A stretch of DNA of 64,000 nucleotides from Dyella dinghuensis (GTDB lineage Bacteria > Pseudomonadota > Gammaproteobacteria > Xanthomonadales > Rhodanobacteraceae): NCBI RefSeq assembly GCF_003977615.1, contig NZ_RYZR01000007.1, positions 558,001 through 622,000 on the forward strand, in the 5' to 3' direction. Under the pieces are notes generated by a model. That model saw only the letters and a program-made list of their open reading frames with translations, had not been told where the DNA came from and searched no databases. The position numbers and the translations under genes were made by a program. The number at the start of each line of letters is the position of its first letter. Within the stretch, counting starts at the first letter, position 1. Below, in pieces: positions 54,398-64,000 of the stretch.

Positions 54398-54472
54398 GGG
54401 CGGTTAGCTCAGCGGTAGAGCACTTCCTTGACATGGAAGGGGTCACAAGTTCGATCCTTGTACCGCCCACCA
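54398..54472 (+). tRNA. tRNA-Val (GAC)
   Basis: A 75-nt cloverleaf: acceptor GGGCGGT pairs with ACCGCCC; D arm GCTC...GAGC; anticodon stem CTTCC/GGAAG with loop TTGACAT, giving anticodon GAC (valine codons GTC and GTT); T arm ACAAG TTCGATC CTTGT. The CCA end is encoded. It follows uvrB by 52 bp and is followed by a terminator at 54482. Confidence 0.95.
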
Positions 54473-54481
54473 ATTCCCGAT

Positions 54482-54513
54482 AAAACGGCGTGCTTTACGG
54501 CACGCCGTTTTTC
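54482..54513 (+). terminator. Rho-independent terminator after tRNA-Val
   Basis: AAACGGCGTGC and GCACGCCGTTT form an 11-bp stem with a small loop, followed by TTTTTC, 9 bp after the tRNA. Confidence 0.92.
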
Positions 54514-54536
54514 TTTGTGCGATTTCGGAGGCAGGC

Positions 54537-54989
54537 ATGGTTTATCTGTGGGTGAAAACGTTCCATCTGCTGTTCGCCATCGCGTGGATGTCGGCGGTGT
54601 TCTATCTGCCGCGGATTCTGGTGAATATTGCCGAGGCCGGTGACGATGTGGCGGTGAGGGCGCGGTTGTACCTGATGGGGCGGCGGCTTTACCGGTTTGG
54701 TCACAGCCTGTTTGGGATTGCGTTTTTGTTGGGTCTCACGCTGTGGGAAGGCTGGCGGGTCTTTCCGCAGGCGCTGCCGAATGTGGTGGGGGCGATGCAT
54801 TGGATCGACGCCAAGCTGACCCTGGTGGCGATTTTGCTGATTTATTTCATCTGGGCAGGGCGGTTGCTGAAGCGGAGCGAGCAGGGGGCGGCGACGTTGC
54901 CTTCCGCGCGTGCGTTGCGTTTGCTCAATGAGCTGCCGATACTCTTGCTGTTGGGCGTGCTGTTTTTTGTGCTCGCCAAGCCGTTCTGA
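54537..54989 (+). CDS. HemJ-like (UPF0093) membrane protein
   Basis: A 150-aa protein with four helices. Family marks: VKTFHLLFAIAWMSAVFYLP (conserved His near residue 10, then FYLPR), GRRLYRFGHSLF, HWIDAKLTLV with a conserved Lys, and LNELPILLLLGVLFF. This fits the HemJ protoporphyrinogen IX oxidase family, an alternative to HemG/HemY in haem synthesis. Without other haem genes nearby the function stays an inference. Confidence 0.82.
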   Translation: MVYLWVKTFHLLFAIAWMSAVFYLPRILVNIAEAGDDVAVRARLYLMGRRLYRFGHSLFGIAFLLGLTLWEGWRVFPQALPNVVGAMHWIDAKLTLVAILLIYFIWAGRLLKRSEQGAATLPSARALRLLNELPILLLLGVLFFVLAKPF

Positions 54990-55012
54990 CAGCAACGTTC
55001 CAAATGCCCCAC

Positions 55013-55097
55013 ACCGTCATTCCGGCGCAGGCCGGAATCCAGTGGCCTTATCGCGGCGTTATCGCCACTAGATTCCGGCCTGCGCCGGAATGACGGT
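55013..55097. repeat. REPIN-like element, second doublet
   Basis: Arms 55013-55046 and 55064-55097 are inverse complements with about one mismatch, each containing TTCCGGC-GCAG-GCCGGAA with the ATCCAGTGGC flank. The spacer is 17 nt against 42 nt in the copy at 4541. It lies between the convergent HemJ-like and epimerase genes. Confidence 0.88.
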
Positions 55098-55133
55098 GGG
55101 GGAATGGGCTGTGAGGGAATGGAAGGGGCGTTG

Positions 55134-56147
55134 TTAGGATTCGACGTGGTGGTAATCGCGGTACCACTCGGCGAAACGCTTTACGCCGACCTCAATCGAT
55201 GTGTTCGGCGCGTAACCAACATCTCGCCGCAACGCCGACACATCCGCCCACGTATCCGGCACATCACCAGGCTGCATGGGCAATAGCCGCTTCTCGACTG
55301 TTCGGCCAAGGTTCTGTTCCAGCAATTCGATAAATCGCATCAACTGCACCGGCTGATCGTTGCCGATGTTGTAAACGCGATATGGCGCATTCGACGTACC
55401 GGTATTCGGCAGCAGCGGATCATAGGCAGGATCCGGCCGCGCCACATGATCCAGCGTGCGAATCACACCTTCGACAATATCGTCGATATAAGTGAAATCG
55501 CGGCTGTGATTACCGTAGTTGAAAACGTCAATCGCCTCGCCGCGCACAATGCGATCGGCAAACAGAATCGGTGACATGTCCGGCCGTCCCCACGGACCGT
55601 AGACCGTGAAGAAACGCAGCCCCGTTGTCGGCAGGCCATAGAGATGGCTATACGTATGCGCCATCAACTCATTGGCTTTCTTCGTCGCTGCGTACAGGCT
55701 GACGGGATGATCCACCGCATCTTCCACCGCGAACGGCAATTTGCGATTCGCGCCGTACACCGAGCTGGATGATGCATAGACCAGATGCTCGACGTTGCCG
55801 TGGCGGCAGGCTTCGAGCACGTTGACGAAGCCGACGAGATTGCTCTGCACGTAGACCTGCGGATTCTTCAGCGAATAACGCACACCGGCCTGCGCGGCGA
55901 GATTCACGACACGCTGCGGTTTGAACTCTTCGAACGCCCGATTCACGGCAGCCGCATCGGCCAGGTCGGCACGAAGGTGGGTGTAGTTCGGGTGGGAAGC
56001 GAAGCGTGCCAGGCGCGCTTCCTTCAACGACGGATCGTAATAATCGTTGTGATTGTCGATGCCGAGCACCTCGTCGCCGCGAGCCAGAAGCCTTTCCGTG
56101 AGTGCAGCGCCAACAAAGCCGGCGGTGCCGGTGACGAGGATGCGCAT
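55134..56147 (-). CDS. NAD-dependent UDP-glucuronate epimerase-like protein
   Basis: A 337-aa short-chain dehydrogenase of the extended type. It has the NAD motif VTGTAGFVGAAL, IDNHNDYYDPSLKEARL, NLAAQAGVRYSLKNP, the catalytic YAATKKANE (Tyr-x3-Lys) with Ser in ASSSSVYG, and FTVYGPWGRPDM. This pattern is typical of UDP-glucuronate 4-epimerases and of WbpP-type enzymes supplying polysaccharide precursors. The ATG at 56145-56147 lies 7 nt from a CAGGAG site and is preferred to the ATG two codons upstream. Single gene. Confidence 0.9.
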   Translation of the reverse strand: MRILVTGTAGFVGAALTERLLARGDEVLGIDNHNDYYDPSLKEARLARFASHPNYTHLRADLADAAAVNRAFEEFKPQRVVNLAAQAGVRYSLKNPQVYVQSNLVGFVNVLEACRHGNVEHLVYASSSSVYGANRKLPFAVEDAVDHPVSLYAATKKANELMAHTYSHLYGLPTTGLRFFTVYGPWGRPDMSPILFADRIVRGEAIDVFNYGNHSRDFTYIDDIVEGVIRTLDHVARPDPAYDPLLPNTGTSNAPYRVYNIGNDQPVQLMRFIELLEQNLGRTVEKRLLPMQPGDVPDTWADVSALRRDVGYAPNTSIEVGVKRFAEWYRDYHHVES

Positions 56148-56220
56148 CGACATGCTCCTGAAGGTAATCGGCCTATTCTATTTCCAACGCGGGCTGGCTG
56201 TTTTGCCTCCTGCCGCTCAA

Positions 56221-56249
56221 TTGACACCGGCGGTGCGCTAAACTAACTT
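56221..56249 (+). promoter_or_regulatory. Candidate thrS promoter
   Basis: A perfect -35 box TTGACA (56221-56226) is followed after 17 nt by TAACTT (56244-56249), a modest -10. A transcript from about 56256 would contain the leader ORF and the hairpin described next, with thrS about 230 nt downstream. Confidence 0.6.
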
Positions 56250-56309
56250 TTCGGTATCAACCTGCAGAGAGAAGGTGGCCCGCGCCCAGGCGCCGGCCGA
56301 GCGTGCGAC

Positions 56310-56336
56310 ATGGCTACTACGAACTTCCAACATTAA
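56310..56336 (+). CDS. Candidate thrS leader peptide (MATTNFQH)
   Basis: An eight-codon frame, ATG GCT ACT ACG AAC TTC CAA CAT, then TAA, lies about 55 nt from the expected transcript start. Codons 3 and 4 are both for threonine, the amino acid charged by the downstream product. The ribosome-binding site is weak (GGCCGAG). Proposed as the sensing peptide of an attenuator; it has no other recognisable role. Confidence 0.5.
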   Translation: MATTNFQH

Positions 56337-56345
56337 AACTCGCCA

Positions 56346-56386
56346 CGCCTTATCTCCAAAAAGGGCGCATGGCGCCTTTATTTTTG
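56346..56386 (+). promoter_or_regulatory. Candidate antiterminator/terminator of a thrS attenuator
   Basis: The terminator is AAAGG(G)CGC (56360-56368) pairing with GCGCCTTT (56372-56379) around a 3-nt loop, followed by ATTTTTG. An alternative pairing joins CGCCTT (56346-56351) with AAGGGCG (56361-56367), which would use the left arm of the terminator. A ribosome at the leader stop would cover 56346-56351, while one stalled at the Thr codons would leave it free. Confidence 0.5.
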
Positions 56387-56485
56387 CCCGTCGTCCAGGC
56401 GGGCGAGCGCAAAACCGGCCATCCCTGGCCGGACTCCTCAAAATAGGCACGTTTCTTTTTGAAGTGTGCAGAGTCAGGTAGTCAT

Positions 56486-58387
56486 ATGATCGAAATCACG
56501 CTCCCCGATGGCAGCAAACGCCCCTTCGACCATCCGGTGACGGTGCAGGACGTGGCCGCCTCCATTGGCGCCGGTCTGGCCAAAGCCACGCTGGCCGGCA
56601 AAGTCGACGGCAAGCTGGTCGATGCCAGCTTCCCCATCGACCACAATGCCCGCCTCGAAATCGTCACCGAGAAAAGCCCGGAGGCGCTGGAGATTCTTCG
56701 CCACTCCACGGCGCACTTGCTAGCGCAGGCCGTGCAGCGCCTGTATCCCGGCGCGCAGGTGACGATCGGTCCGGTGATCGACAACGGTTTTTATTACGAC
56801 TTCGCGTATGAGCGCCCGTTTACGCCCGACGATCTGGTGAAGATCGAGGCGGAGATGGAAAAGATCGTCAAGGAACAGCTGCCGGTCACGCGCAGCGTGA
56901 AGTCGCGCGACGATGCGGTGAATTTCTTCCGTGGCATCGGCGAGGAGTACAAGGCCGAGATCATCGAAAGCATTCCTGCGAACGAAGACCTGTCGCTCTA
57001 CACGCAGGGTGAATTCACGGATCTGTGCCGCGGCCCGCATGTGCCGAACACGGGCAAGCTGCGCGCGTTCAAGCTGATGAAAGTCGCCGGCGCGTATTGG
57101 CGTGGCGATTCCAACAACGCGATGCTTACGCGTATCTATGGCACGTCGTGGCTGAGCGACAAGGACCTCAAGGCCTATCTGCATCAGCTCGAAGAAGCCG
57201 AGAAGCGCGATCACCGCAAGATCGGCAAGGCGCTGGATCTGTTCCATCAGCAGGAAGAAGCGCCGGGCATGGTGTTCTGGCATCCGAACGGCTGGGCCAT
57301 CTGGCAGGTCGTGGAGCAGTACGTGCGCAGCGTGTATCGCCAGAGCGGTTACCAGGAAGTGCGCGCGCCGCAGATTCTGGACGTGAGCCTGTGGAAGAAG
57401 TCCGGCCATTGGGACAACTACCAGGAAAACATGTTCTTCACGGAATCGGAAAAGCGCACGTATGCCGTGAAGCCAATGAACTGCCCAGGTCATGTGCAGA
57501 TCTACAACACGAACCTGCATAGCTACCGCGATCTGCCGATCCGTTACGGCGAATTCGGCGGTTGTCATCGCAACGAACCGTCGGGTGCGTTGCACGGCAT
57601 CATGCGCGTGCGTGCATTCACGCAGGACGATGGCCACATCTTTTGCACGGAAGAACAGATCGAATCCGAAGTCACCGCTTTCCATAAGCAGGCGATGAAG
57701 GTGTACGCCGACTTCGGTTTCGAAGACATTGCGTTGAAGATCGCGTTGCGCCCCGACAAGCGCATCGGCAGCGATGAGGTGTGGGATCGCGCCGAAGATG
57801 CTCTGCGCGCCGCGCTGCGTGCTGCGGGCGTGCAGTGGGAAGAGTTACCGGGCGAGGGCGCTTTCTACGGTCCGAAGATCGAGTACCACATGAAAGACTC
57901 CATCGGCCGCGCCTGGCAGGTCGGCACGATGCAGGTGGATTTCATGATGCCCGAGCGTCTTGGTGCCGAGTACGTCGACGAGCACAGCCAGCGCAAGCAT
58001 CCGGTAATGCTGCATCGTGCGATCGTGGGTTCGATGGAACGCTTCATCGGCATTCTCATCGAGCACCACGCAGGCAATCTGCCGCCCTGGCTCGCGCCGG
58101 TGCAGGCGCAGGTTTTCAGCATTACGGACGCGCAGGGCGATTATGTGCGTCATGTGACGCAAACCCTTGTCGATAAAGGCTTCCGCGTGCAGGCCGATTT
58201 GCGCAACGAGAAGGTCGGCTATAAAATCCGCGAACATACGATGCAGAGAGTGCCCTACCTGCTTGTGGTCGGCGATCGCGAAAAGGAATCGGGCACTGTT
58301 TCCGTGCGTACTCGTTCGGGCGAAGATCTAGGCAGCATGCCGCTTGCCAGCTTCATCGAACGCCTGGAGGCCGAGACGCGGCGTTGA
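56486..58387 (+). CDS. thrS: Threonyl-tRNA synthetase
   Basis: A class II synthetase of 633 aa with an N-terminal TGS domain ([20 protein letters not shown]), the editing domain ([16 protein letters not shown], with YYDF and the [16 protein letters not shown] metal region), the catalytic core ([26 protein letters not shown]) and a C-terminal anticodon-binding domain. The ATG at 56486 fits the family. It begins the thrS-infC-rpmI-rplT-pheST-ihfA series. The long leader (56250-56485) holds the proposed attenuator. Confidence 0.97.
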   Translation: MIEITLPDGSKRPFDHPVTVQDVAASIGAGLAKATLAGKVDGKLVDASFPIDHNARLEIVTEKSPEALEILRHSTAHLLAQAVQRLYPGAQVTIGPVIDNGFYYDFAYERPFTPDDLVKIEAEMEKIVKEQLPVTRSVKSRDDAVNFFRGIGEEYKAEIIESIPANEDLSLYTQGEFTDLCRGPHVPNTGKLRAFKLMKVAGAYWRGDSNNAMLTRIYGTSWLSDKDLKAYLHQLEEAEKRDHRKIGKALDLFHQQEEAPGMVFWHPNGWAIWQVVEQYVRSVYRQSGYQEVRAPQILDVSLWKKSGHWDNYQENMFFTESEKRTYAVKPMNCPGHVQIYNTNLHSYRDLPIRYGEFGGCHRNEPSGALHGIMRVRAFTQDDGHIFCTEEQIESEVTAFHKQAMKVYADFGFEDIALKIALRPDKRIGSDEVWDRAEDALRAALRAAGVQWEELPGEGAFYGPKIEYHMKDSIGRAWQVGTMQVDFMMPERLGAEYVDEHSQRKHPVMLHRAIVGSMERFIGILIEHHAGNLPPWLAPVQAQVFSITDAQGDYVRHVTQTLVDKGFRVQADLRNEKVGYKIREHTMQRVPYLLVVGDREKESGTVSVRTRSGEDLGSMPLASFIERLEAETRR

Positions 58388-58434
58388 TGCCGCTTCCGGC
58401 CTAACTTGTTGAAACTCTTCTGGAGGATAGTGGT

Positions 58435-58959
58435 ATCGCCACCACAGAAACTAAGGGCAACCGTCGCAACCATGAGATCCGCGTACCGCGCGTACGTGTG
58501 ATCGGACCGGATTCCGAACAGCTGGGCATCCTCACCCGCGACGAGGCGCTGAAAGCCGCCGAGGAAGCGGGGCTTGATCTGGTCGAGATCCAGCCGAACG
58601 GCGATCCGCCGGTCTGCCGCATCATGGACTACGGCAAGTTCAAGTTCGAAGCCCAGAAGAAGGCCCAGGCCGCCAAAAAGAAGCAAAAGCAGGTCGAGAT
58701 CAAGGAAGTGAAGTTCCGTCCGGTTACGGATGTGGGCGACTACCAGATCAAGCTGCGCAACATGCTTCGCTTCCTTGAGGAAGGCGACAAGGTCAAGGTC
58801 ACCATCCGCTTCCGCGGCCGCGAAATGTCGCACCAGGACCTCGGCCAGAACCTGGCCAAGAAGATCCAGGAAGACGTGGGCGAGAACGGCGTCATCGAGT
58901 CCTTCCCGCGTCTGGAAGGGCGCCAGATGGTGATGATGATCGGGCCCAAGAAGAAATAA
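58435..58959 (+). CDS. infC: Translation initiation factor IF-3, ATC start
   Basis: A 174-aa initiation factor: [12 protein letters not shown], then [36 protein letters not shown] and [18 protein letters not shown]. The frame has no upstream ATG/GTG/TTG at the right place. A strong GGAGG (58422-58426) lies 8 nt before ATC (58435), giving (M)[14 protein letters not shown], the expected N terminus. IF-3 genes are known to use rare start codons (AUU in E. coli) that IF-3 itself discriminates against, which gives autoregulation; ATC would act likewise. Confidence 0.93.
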   Translation: MATTETKGNRRNHEIRVPRVRVIGPDSEQLGILTRDEALKAAEEAGLDLVEIQPNGDPPVCRIMDYGKFKFEAQKKAQAAKKKQKQVEIKEVKFRPVTDVGDYQIKLRNMLRFLEEGDKVKVTIRFRGREMSHQDLGQNLAKKIQEDVGENGVIESFPRLEGRQMVMMIGPKKK

Positions 58960-59339
58960 GCCCGGATTCCCTTCTCCCTCCGGGAGAAGGTGCCCGTAGG
59001 GCGGATGAGGGTACGGTTTGGAGCCTAGGGCGTGAGTCGTCCGCCCGGGAGTGGTTCTTCCGCAAGTTCGTACCCTCACCCCAACCCCTCTCCTCGCTCC
59101 TCAAAGCCGGGGCCATCCATGGCCCCTCCCCGCGTGCCCGAGGGGAGAGGGCTTAAATACGGCGAGATTTTGGCTGGCGTTGGTCCAGCCCTTCACGTAT
59201 ACTTTCCAGTTCGACCCGCAAGGAAGGGTCGTGAACCGATCGTGGCAGGACGGAAAGCGTGGCCGAAGGGCCGCCGCCAGATCAGTCAGAAACCGGGTTG
59301 CTCTCGCGAAAAGAGCCATCCCCATCAAGGAGCATTCCC
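58960..59339 (+). promoter_or_regulatory. infC-rpmI spacer with candidate internal promoter
   Basis: This 380-bp gap holds repeat copy C and, beyond it, a -10-like TATACT at 59198-59203 with no good -35 at 17 nt, then a leader of about 135 nt before rpmI. L20 represses this kind of operon through a leader structure in other bacteria; I cannot recognise that structure here. Confidence 0.35.
58970..59153. repeat. GC-rich intergenic repeat (copy C of four)
   Basis: Left hairpin CTTCTCCCTCCGGGAGAAG, then GGATGAGGGTACG; right half CGTACCCTCACCCCAACCCC, a palindrome around GGGGCCATCCATGGCCCC and a closing AGGGGAGAGGG. It lies inside the infC-rpmI gap, within what is normally a continuous translation operon. 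Confidence 0.75.
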
Positions 59340-59537
59340 ATGCCCAAGATCAAGACCAATCGCGCGGCTGCGAAGCGTTTTCGCAAAACCGCGTCCGGCA
59401 AGTTCAAGGCCGGCCATGCGTTCAAGTCGCACATTCTTACCAAGAAGTCGACCAAGCGTAAGCGCAATCTGCGCGCCACCAATCACGTCAAAGCATGCGA
59501 CACCAAGGGTGTAGCACGCATGTTGCCGTATCTCTAA
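59340..59537 (+). CDS. rpmI: 50S ribosomal protein L35
   Basis: A 65-aa basic protein starting [20 protein letters not shown] and ending GVARMLPYL, the complete L35 pattern. AAGGAG lies 6 nt before the ATG. Followed by rplT after 16 bp. Confidence 0.97.
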   Translation: MPKIKTNRAAAKRFRKTASGKFKAGHAFKSHILTKKSTKRKRNLRATNHVKACDTKGVARMLPYL

Positions 59538-59553
59538 GGCGGAGGACTAAACC

Positions 59554-59913
59554 ATGGCTCGTGTAAAGCGTGGCGTTACCGCCCGTCGTCGTCACAAAAA
59601 GATCATTGGCCGCGCGAAGGGTTATTACAACGCCCGTCGCAAAGTCTTCCGCGTTGCTAACCAGGCCGTCATCAAGGCCGGTCAGTACGCCTATATCGGC
59701 CGCAAGCAGAAGAAGCGTCAGTTCCGCGCGTTGTGGATCGTGCGTATCAATGCTGCTGCCCGTCAGTTCGGTCTGTCGTACAGCCGTCTGATCAATGGCC
59801 TGTCGAAGGCCGGCATCACGGTCGACCGCAAGGTGCTGGCTGACATCGCCGTGCACGACATCAAGGCGTTTGGGGCCATCGCAGAAAAGGCGAAGGCCAG
59901 TCTGGCCGCTTGA
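59554..59913 (+). CDS. rplT: 50S ribosomal protein L20
   Basis: A 119-aa protein: [18 protein letters not shown], then [39 protein letters not shown] [18 protein letters not shown] and [13 protein letters not shown]20 binds 23S rRNA during assembly and can repress its own operon. Followed by a strong terminator. Confidence 0.97.
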   Translation: MARVKRGVTARRRHKKIIGRAKGYYNARRKVFRVANQAVIKAGQYAYIGRKQKKRQFRALWIVRINAAARQFGLSYSRLINGLSKAGITVDRKVLADIAVHDIKAFGAIAEKAKASLAA

Positions 59914-59946
59914 TCGTCGAACGCTGACGAAATGATGTGAATCAAG

Positions 59947-59980
59947 CGGGGAGAAGGCCTAAAGCCTTCTCCCCGTTTTT
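59947..59980 (+). terminator. Strong rho-independent terminator after rplT
   Basis: A perfect 12-bp stem CGGGGAGAAGGC/GCCTTCTCCCCG around CTAAA, followed by five T. It separates rplT from pheS, so pheST probably needs its own promoter or partial read-through. No Phe-rich leader ORF was found before it. Confidence 0.93.
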
Positions 59981-59996
59981 GTTTGAGCTTCCGCTC

Positions 59997-61167
<1,171 letters not shown>

Positions 61168-61188
61168 TCGCAGCAGGAACCGACACGC

Positions 61189-63600
61189 ATGAAATTCTCC
61201 GAAAATTGGTTGCGCCACCATGTTCCGACCCGCGCTTCGCGCGACGAACTTGCTGCGACGCTGACGGCCATCGGTCTGGAAGTTGAAGACGTTGCGCCAT
61301 TGGGCGACTCGCTGGATGGCGTGATCGTGGCGCGCATCGTCAACGCCAAGAAACACCCGGAAGCTGATCGCCTGCAGGTGTGCGACGTGGACACAGGCAA
61401 CGGCATCGTGCAGATCGTCTGCGGAGCGCCCAATGCACGTGCCGGTCTGGTCGCACCGTTGGCGACCGTTGGCGCGAATCTGCCGGGCGGTATCGCGATC
61501 AAGGCGGCGAAGCTGCGCGGTGTTGAGTCGTTCGGCATGCTTTGCTCGGCCAAGGAGCTGGGAGTTGACCCTGATGCTTCGGGTTTGCTCGAACTCCCCG
61601 ACGATGCGCCGATCGGTACGCCGCTTGCGACATACCTTGGGCTGCCGGACGCAAGCATCGAAATCAAACTGACGCCGAATCGTGCCGATTGCTTCAGCGT
61701 GCGCGGTATCGCCTTCGATGTCGCCGCAGCGTTGGGCAGTGAGGTGATTCCGCTCGACACCACGCCCGTGCCGGCGCAAAGCGATGCCACGATGAACGTC
61801 GTGCTCGATGCGGGTGCGCGTGTGCCGCGTTTCGCTGGCCGCGTCATCGACAACGTGAACGCCAACGTCAAAACGCCCGTGTGGATGGCCGAGCGGTTGC
61901 GTCGCAGCGGTCTGCGTCCGATCAGCTTTCTCGTCGACGTTACGCAATACGTCATGCTGGAACTCGGCCAGCCCATGCACGCGTTCGACAAAGACAAGCT
62001 GGAAGGCGAGATTGTCGTGCGTCCGGCGCGAACGGGCGAACCGCTCGCGTTGCTAGACGGTCGCACCGTCGAGTTGGATGACGACTTCCTCGTGGTCTCC
62101 GATAGCCAGGGCGGCAGGGGTGCACGTGCCGTTGCGCTCGGCGGGATCATGGGTGGATCGGATACGCGCGTCACCGACGACACGCGCAACGTGTTTCTGG
62201 AAGCCGCCCACTGGATTCCGTCGGCGATCATCGGCCGTAGCCGCAAGCTGGGCATGCATACCGATGCCGGGCATCGCTTCGAACGCGGCGTCGATCCGCA
62301 ACTGCCTGGCATCGCCGTCGAATACGCGACGCGACTGATCCTCGACATCGCCGGTGGTGTTCCCGGTCCGCTGTTGGATGTCACCTTGCCGGAACACCTG
62401 CAGTCGCCGAAGCCGATCCTGCTGCGCCGTGCGCGACTGGCGCGCGTGCTTGGCCTGACCGTTGCCGATGCTGAGGTCGTGCGCATCTTCACCGCGCTTG
62501 GCATGAAGGTCGAAGCATTGGCCGATGGCTGGTCCGTCACCGCGCCAAGCCGCCGCTTCGACATCGAGCGCGAGGAGGACCTCATCGAAGAGGTTGCGCG
62601 CATCCACGGCTATGAAAACATTCCTACGCACACGCCGGCTGGCGCGCTGACGCTCGCCGCCGAGCCCGAGGCGCGTCTCAATGAGCTGGCGGTGCGCGAA
62701 CAACTGGCGGCGCGCGACTACTACGAAGCGGTGAACCTCGCCTTCATCGGCAACGATGTACTCCAGCGTTGGGGCATGACCGAGCAGCTGGTGCCGCTGG
62801 CCAATCCGCTGTCGGCCGACCTCGCTGTGATGCGCCCCTCGCTGTTGCCAGGTCTGATCGTCGCGCTCTCGCACAATCGTGCCCGCCAGCAGGAGCGGGT
62901 GCGCCTGTTCGAGCTGGGTCGCACGTTCCACATTGGCGAAGCTGCTGTTGCTCGCAAGGACGCGCCGACCGAGACTCCCACACTGGCCATCGTGGCCTGC
63001 GGGGCTGCGCAAGCCGAACAATGGGGCGAGACCGCCCGTCCACTGGACTTCTACGACCTCAAGGGCGACCTGGATGCCCTGATCGCCTGGGGCGGCGAGC
63101 CGCAGCGTTGGACCGTCCATGCCGACAGCCTGCCGGGGTGGCTGCATCCCGGGCGCAGTGCTCGCGTGGCGCGTGATGGCCACACCGTCGGCTACCTCGG
63201 TGCCCTGCATCCGCAACTGGCCAAGGCGCTGGATCTGGGGCCCGACGTCCACGTCCTGGAGCTGGCCCTCGATCCCTTGCTCGACCGCCGCCTGCCCAAA
63301 GCCCAGGCGGTGCCGCGCTTCCCGGCGGTCCGTCGCGACATCGCCGTTGATGTTCCTGAACAGGTAAGCTGGTCACAAATTGAACACGCCGTTCGGGGCA
63401 GCCTAGGAACCGCCCTCGTAGCGCTGCGTTTGTTTGACCGATACAGTGGAAAAGGGGTCGAAGCGGGCCGAAAGAGTCTCGCTATGGGCTTGATTTTGCA
63501 GGACGCTTCACGCACGCTTACCGACGACGACGCGGATCGCTGCGTTCGAAATGCAGTGGCTGCGTTGGAGGTTTCATGCGAGGCAAAATTGCGAGGGTAA
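61189..63600 (+). CDS. pheT: Phenylalanyl-tRNA synthetase beta subunit
   Basis: The 803-aa beta chain with the tRNA-binding (EMAP-like) domain ([15 protein letters not shown]), B3/B4 editing region ([11 protein letters not shown]), B5 domain, synthetase-like core and a C-terminal FDX-ACB anticodon domain ([18 protein letters not shown], then [18 protein letters not shown]). Full-length. The ihfA start lies one base after its stop. Confidence 0.97.
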   Translation: MKFSENWLRHHVPTRASRDELAATLTAIGLEVEDVAPLGDSLDGVIVARIVNAKKHPEADRLQVCDVDTGNGIVQIVCGAPNARAGLVAPLATVGANLPGGIAIKAAKLRGVESFGMLCSAKELGVDPDASGLLELPDDAPIGTPLATYLGLPDASIEIKLTPNRADCFSVRGIAFDVAAALGSEVIPLDTTPVPAQSDATMNVVLDAGARVPRFAGRVIDNVNANVKTPVWMAERLRRSGLRPISFLVDVTQYVMLELGQPMHAFDKDKLEGEIVVRPARTGEPLALLDGRTVELDDDFLVVSDSQGGRGARAVALGGIMGGSDTRVTDDTRNVFLEAAHWIPSAIIGRSRKLGMHTDAGHRFERGVDPQLPGIAVEYATRLILDIAGGVPGPLLDVTLPEHLQSPKPILLRRARLARVLGLTVADAEVVRIFTALGMKVEALADGWSVTAPSRRFDIEREEDLIEEVARIHGYENIPTHTPAGALTLAAEPEARLNELAVREQLAARDYYEAVNLAFIGNDVLQRWGMTEQLVPLANPLSADLAVMRPSLLPGLIVALSHNRARQQERVRLFELGRTFHIGEAAVARKDAPTETPTLAIVACGAAQAEQWGETARPLDFYDLKGDLDALIAWGGEPQRWTVHADSLPGWLHPGRSARVARDGHTVGYLGALHPQLAKALDLGPDVHVLELALDPLLDRRLPKAQAVPRFPAVRRDIAVDVPEQVSWSQIEHAVRGSLGTALVALRLFDRYSGKGVEAGRKSLAMGLILQDASRTLTDDDADRCVRNAVAALEVSCEAKLRG

Positions 63601-63601
63601 G

Positions 63602-63904
63602 ATGGCGGCGCTGACAAAGGCGGAGATGGCCGAGCGCCTCTTCCTCGAGGTGGGCCTTAACAAACGTGAAGCAAAAGAATTCGTGGACGCCTATTTCGAG
63701 GTGGTCCGCGAAGCGTTGGAAAGGGGCGAACAGGTCAAGCTGTCGGGATTTGGCAACTTCGACCTGCGGAAGAAGAACCAGCGACCCGGGCGTAATCCCA
63801 AGACGGGCGAGGAGATTCCGATCTCCGCCCGCCGCGTGGTGACGTTCCGGCCAGGACAGAAACTCAAGGTGCGAGTTGAGGGCTATGCTGGATCAGGGGA
63901 ATAA
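63602..63904 (+). CDS. ihfA: Integration host factor alpha subunit
   Basis: A 100-aa HU-family DNA-bending protein: [20 protein letters not shown], then the beta-arm segment [20 protein letters not shown] with the Pro that intercalates into DNA, and [13 protein letters not shown]. The pheT-ihfA linkage is the normal gammaproteobacterial order. The next gene starts inside it. Confidence 0.96.
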   Translation: MAALTKAEMAERLFLEVGLNKREAKEFVDAYFEVVREALERGEQVKLSGFGNFDLRKKNQRPGRNPKTGEEIPISARRVVTFRPGQKLKVRVEGYAGSGE

Positions 63905-64000
63905 CACCGAACTGCCCGCCATACCGGCGAAGCGTTACTTCACCATCGGTGAGGTCAGCGATCTTTGCGGTGTGAAGCCGCACGTGCTTCGTTACTGGGA
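63885..64000 (+). CDS. MerR-family transcriptional regulator (partial)
   Basis: A frame beginning at ATG 63885, 20 bp before the ihfA stop, reads [20 protein letters not shown], then [19 protein letters not shown] up to the window edge. The last part is the helix-turn-helix of MerR regulators. A MerR-like gene directly after ihfA is the common arrangement in gammaproteobacteria. The 3' part is outside the window. Confidence 0.88.
   Translation, partial: MLDQGNNTELPAIPAKRYFTIGEVSDLCGVKPHVLRYW

Overview
The window is a 64-kb, GC-rich (roughly 60-63% by eye) piece of a gammaproteobacterial chromosome. Gene content, protein style and the dense intergenic palindromes suggest Xanthomonadales, most likely a Rhodanobacteraceae member (Dyella, Frateuria, Rhodanobacter or Luteibacter-like). 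That placement is inference from remembered gene order and protein resemblance; no search was run. Most of the window is core chromosome. I see no prophage, integrase, transposase, rRNA or CRISPR array, and only one tRNA.

Layout. (1) 1-24 kb holds a twitching-motility and housekeeping block whose order recalls the Pseudomonas aeruginosa yggT-proC-pilT-pilU ... pyrB-ruvX-yqgE ... tonB-gshB-pilGHIJ-chpA region: a secreted protein, yggT and proC leftwards; pilT and pilU rightwards; a 590-aa lipoprotein; pyrB, ruvX and yqgE leftwards; a secreted histidine-phosphatase-fold protein; a large inverted-repeat element; tonB and gshB leftwards; then the Pil-Chp chemosensory operon (pilG, pilH, pilI, pilJ, a 1968-aa chpA, a degenerate CheB-like protein and a CheW-like ChpC). 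No CheR/PilK methyltransferase is present, and the CheB-like protein lacks its catalytic serine. (2) 24-33 kb carries rsmE, a small secreted protein with a TonB-plug-like tail, bioA, gspN, a HisN-like phosphatase, nudE, cysQ, mazG, a DUF4097 protein, an ion transporter and a glutathione transferase. (3) 33-49 kb carries a YbbA/YbbP-type ABC exporter divergent from tesA, an OmpR-type regulator with an unusual histidine kinase, a fused succinyl-CoA:3-ketoacid CoA-transferase, a beta-helix protein, a BlaI/BlaR1-like pair with visible operators, an isoaspartyl peptidase, the RegA/RegB redox system and a POT peptide transporter. (4) 49-54 kb carries dgkA, lemA, two TPM-domain proteins, a pseudopilin, uvrB, tRNA-Val(GAC), a HemJ-like protein and a UDP-sugar epimerase. 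(5) 56-64 kb is the translation cluster thrS-infC-rpmI-rplT-pheS-pheT-ihfA-merR.

The signal I find most exciting is upstream of thrS. A promoter with a perfect TTGACA box is followed by an eight-codon leader ORF (MATTNFQH) with two adjacent Thr codons, a candidate antiterminator, a hairpin with a T-run, and then thrS. This has the logic of ribosome-mediated transcription attenuation by threonyl-tRNA charging. Other notable points are the Pil-Chp system with apparently lost methylation adaptation, the BlaR1-like protease whose sensor region is replaced by two tandem repeats, a histidine kinase without a normal ATP-binding N-box, three families of intergenic palindromes, an ATC start codon for infC, and divergent genes that share one CATG as their start codons.
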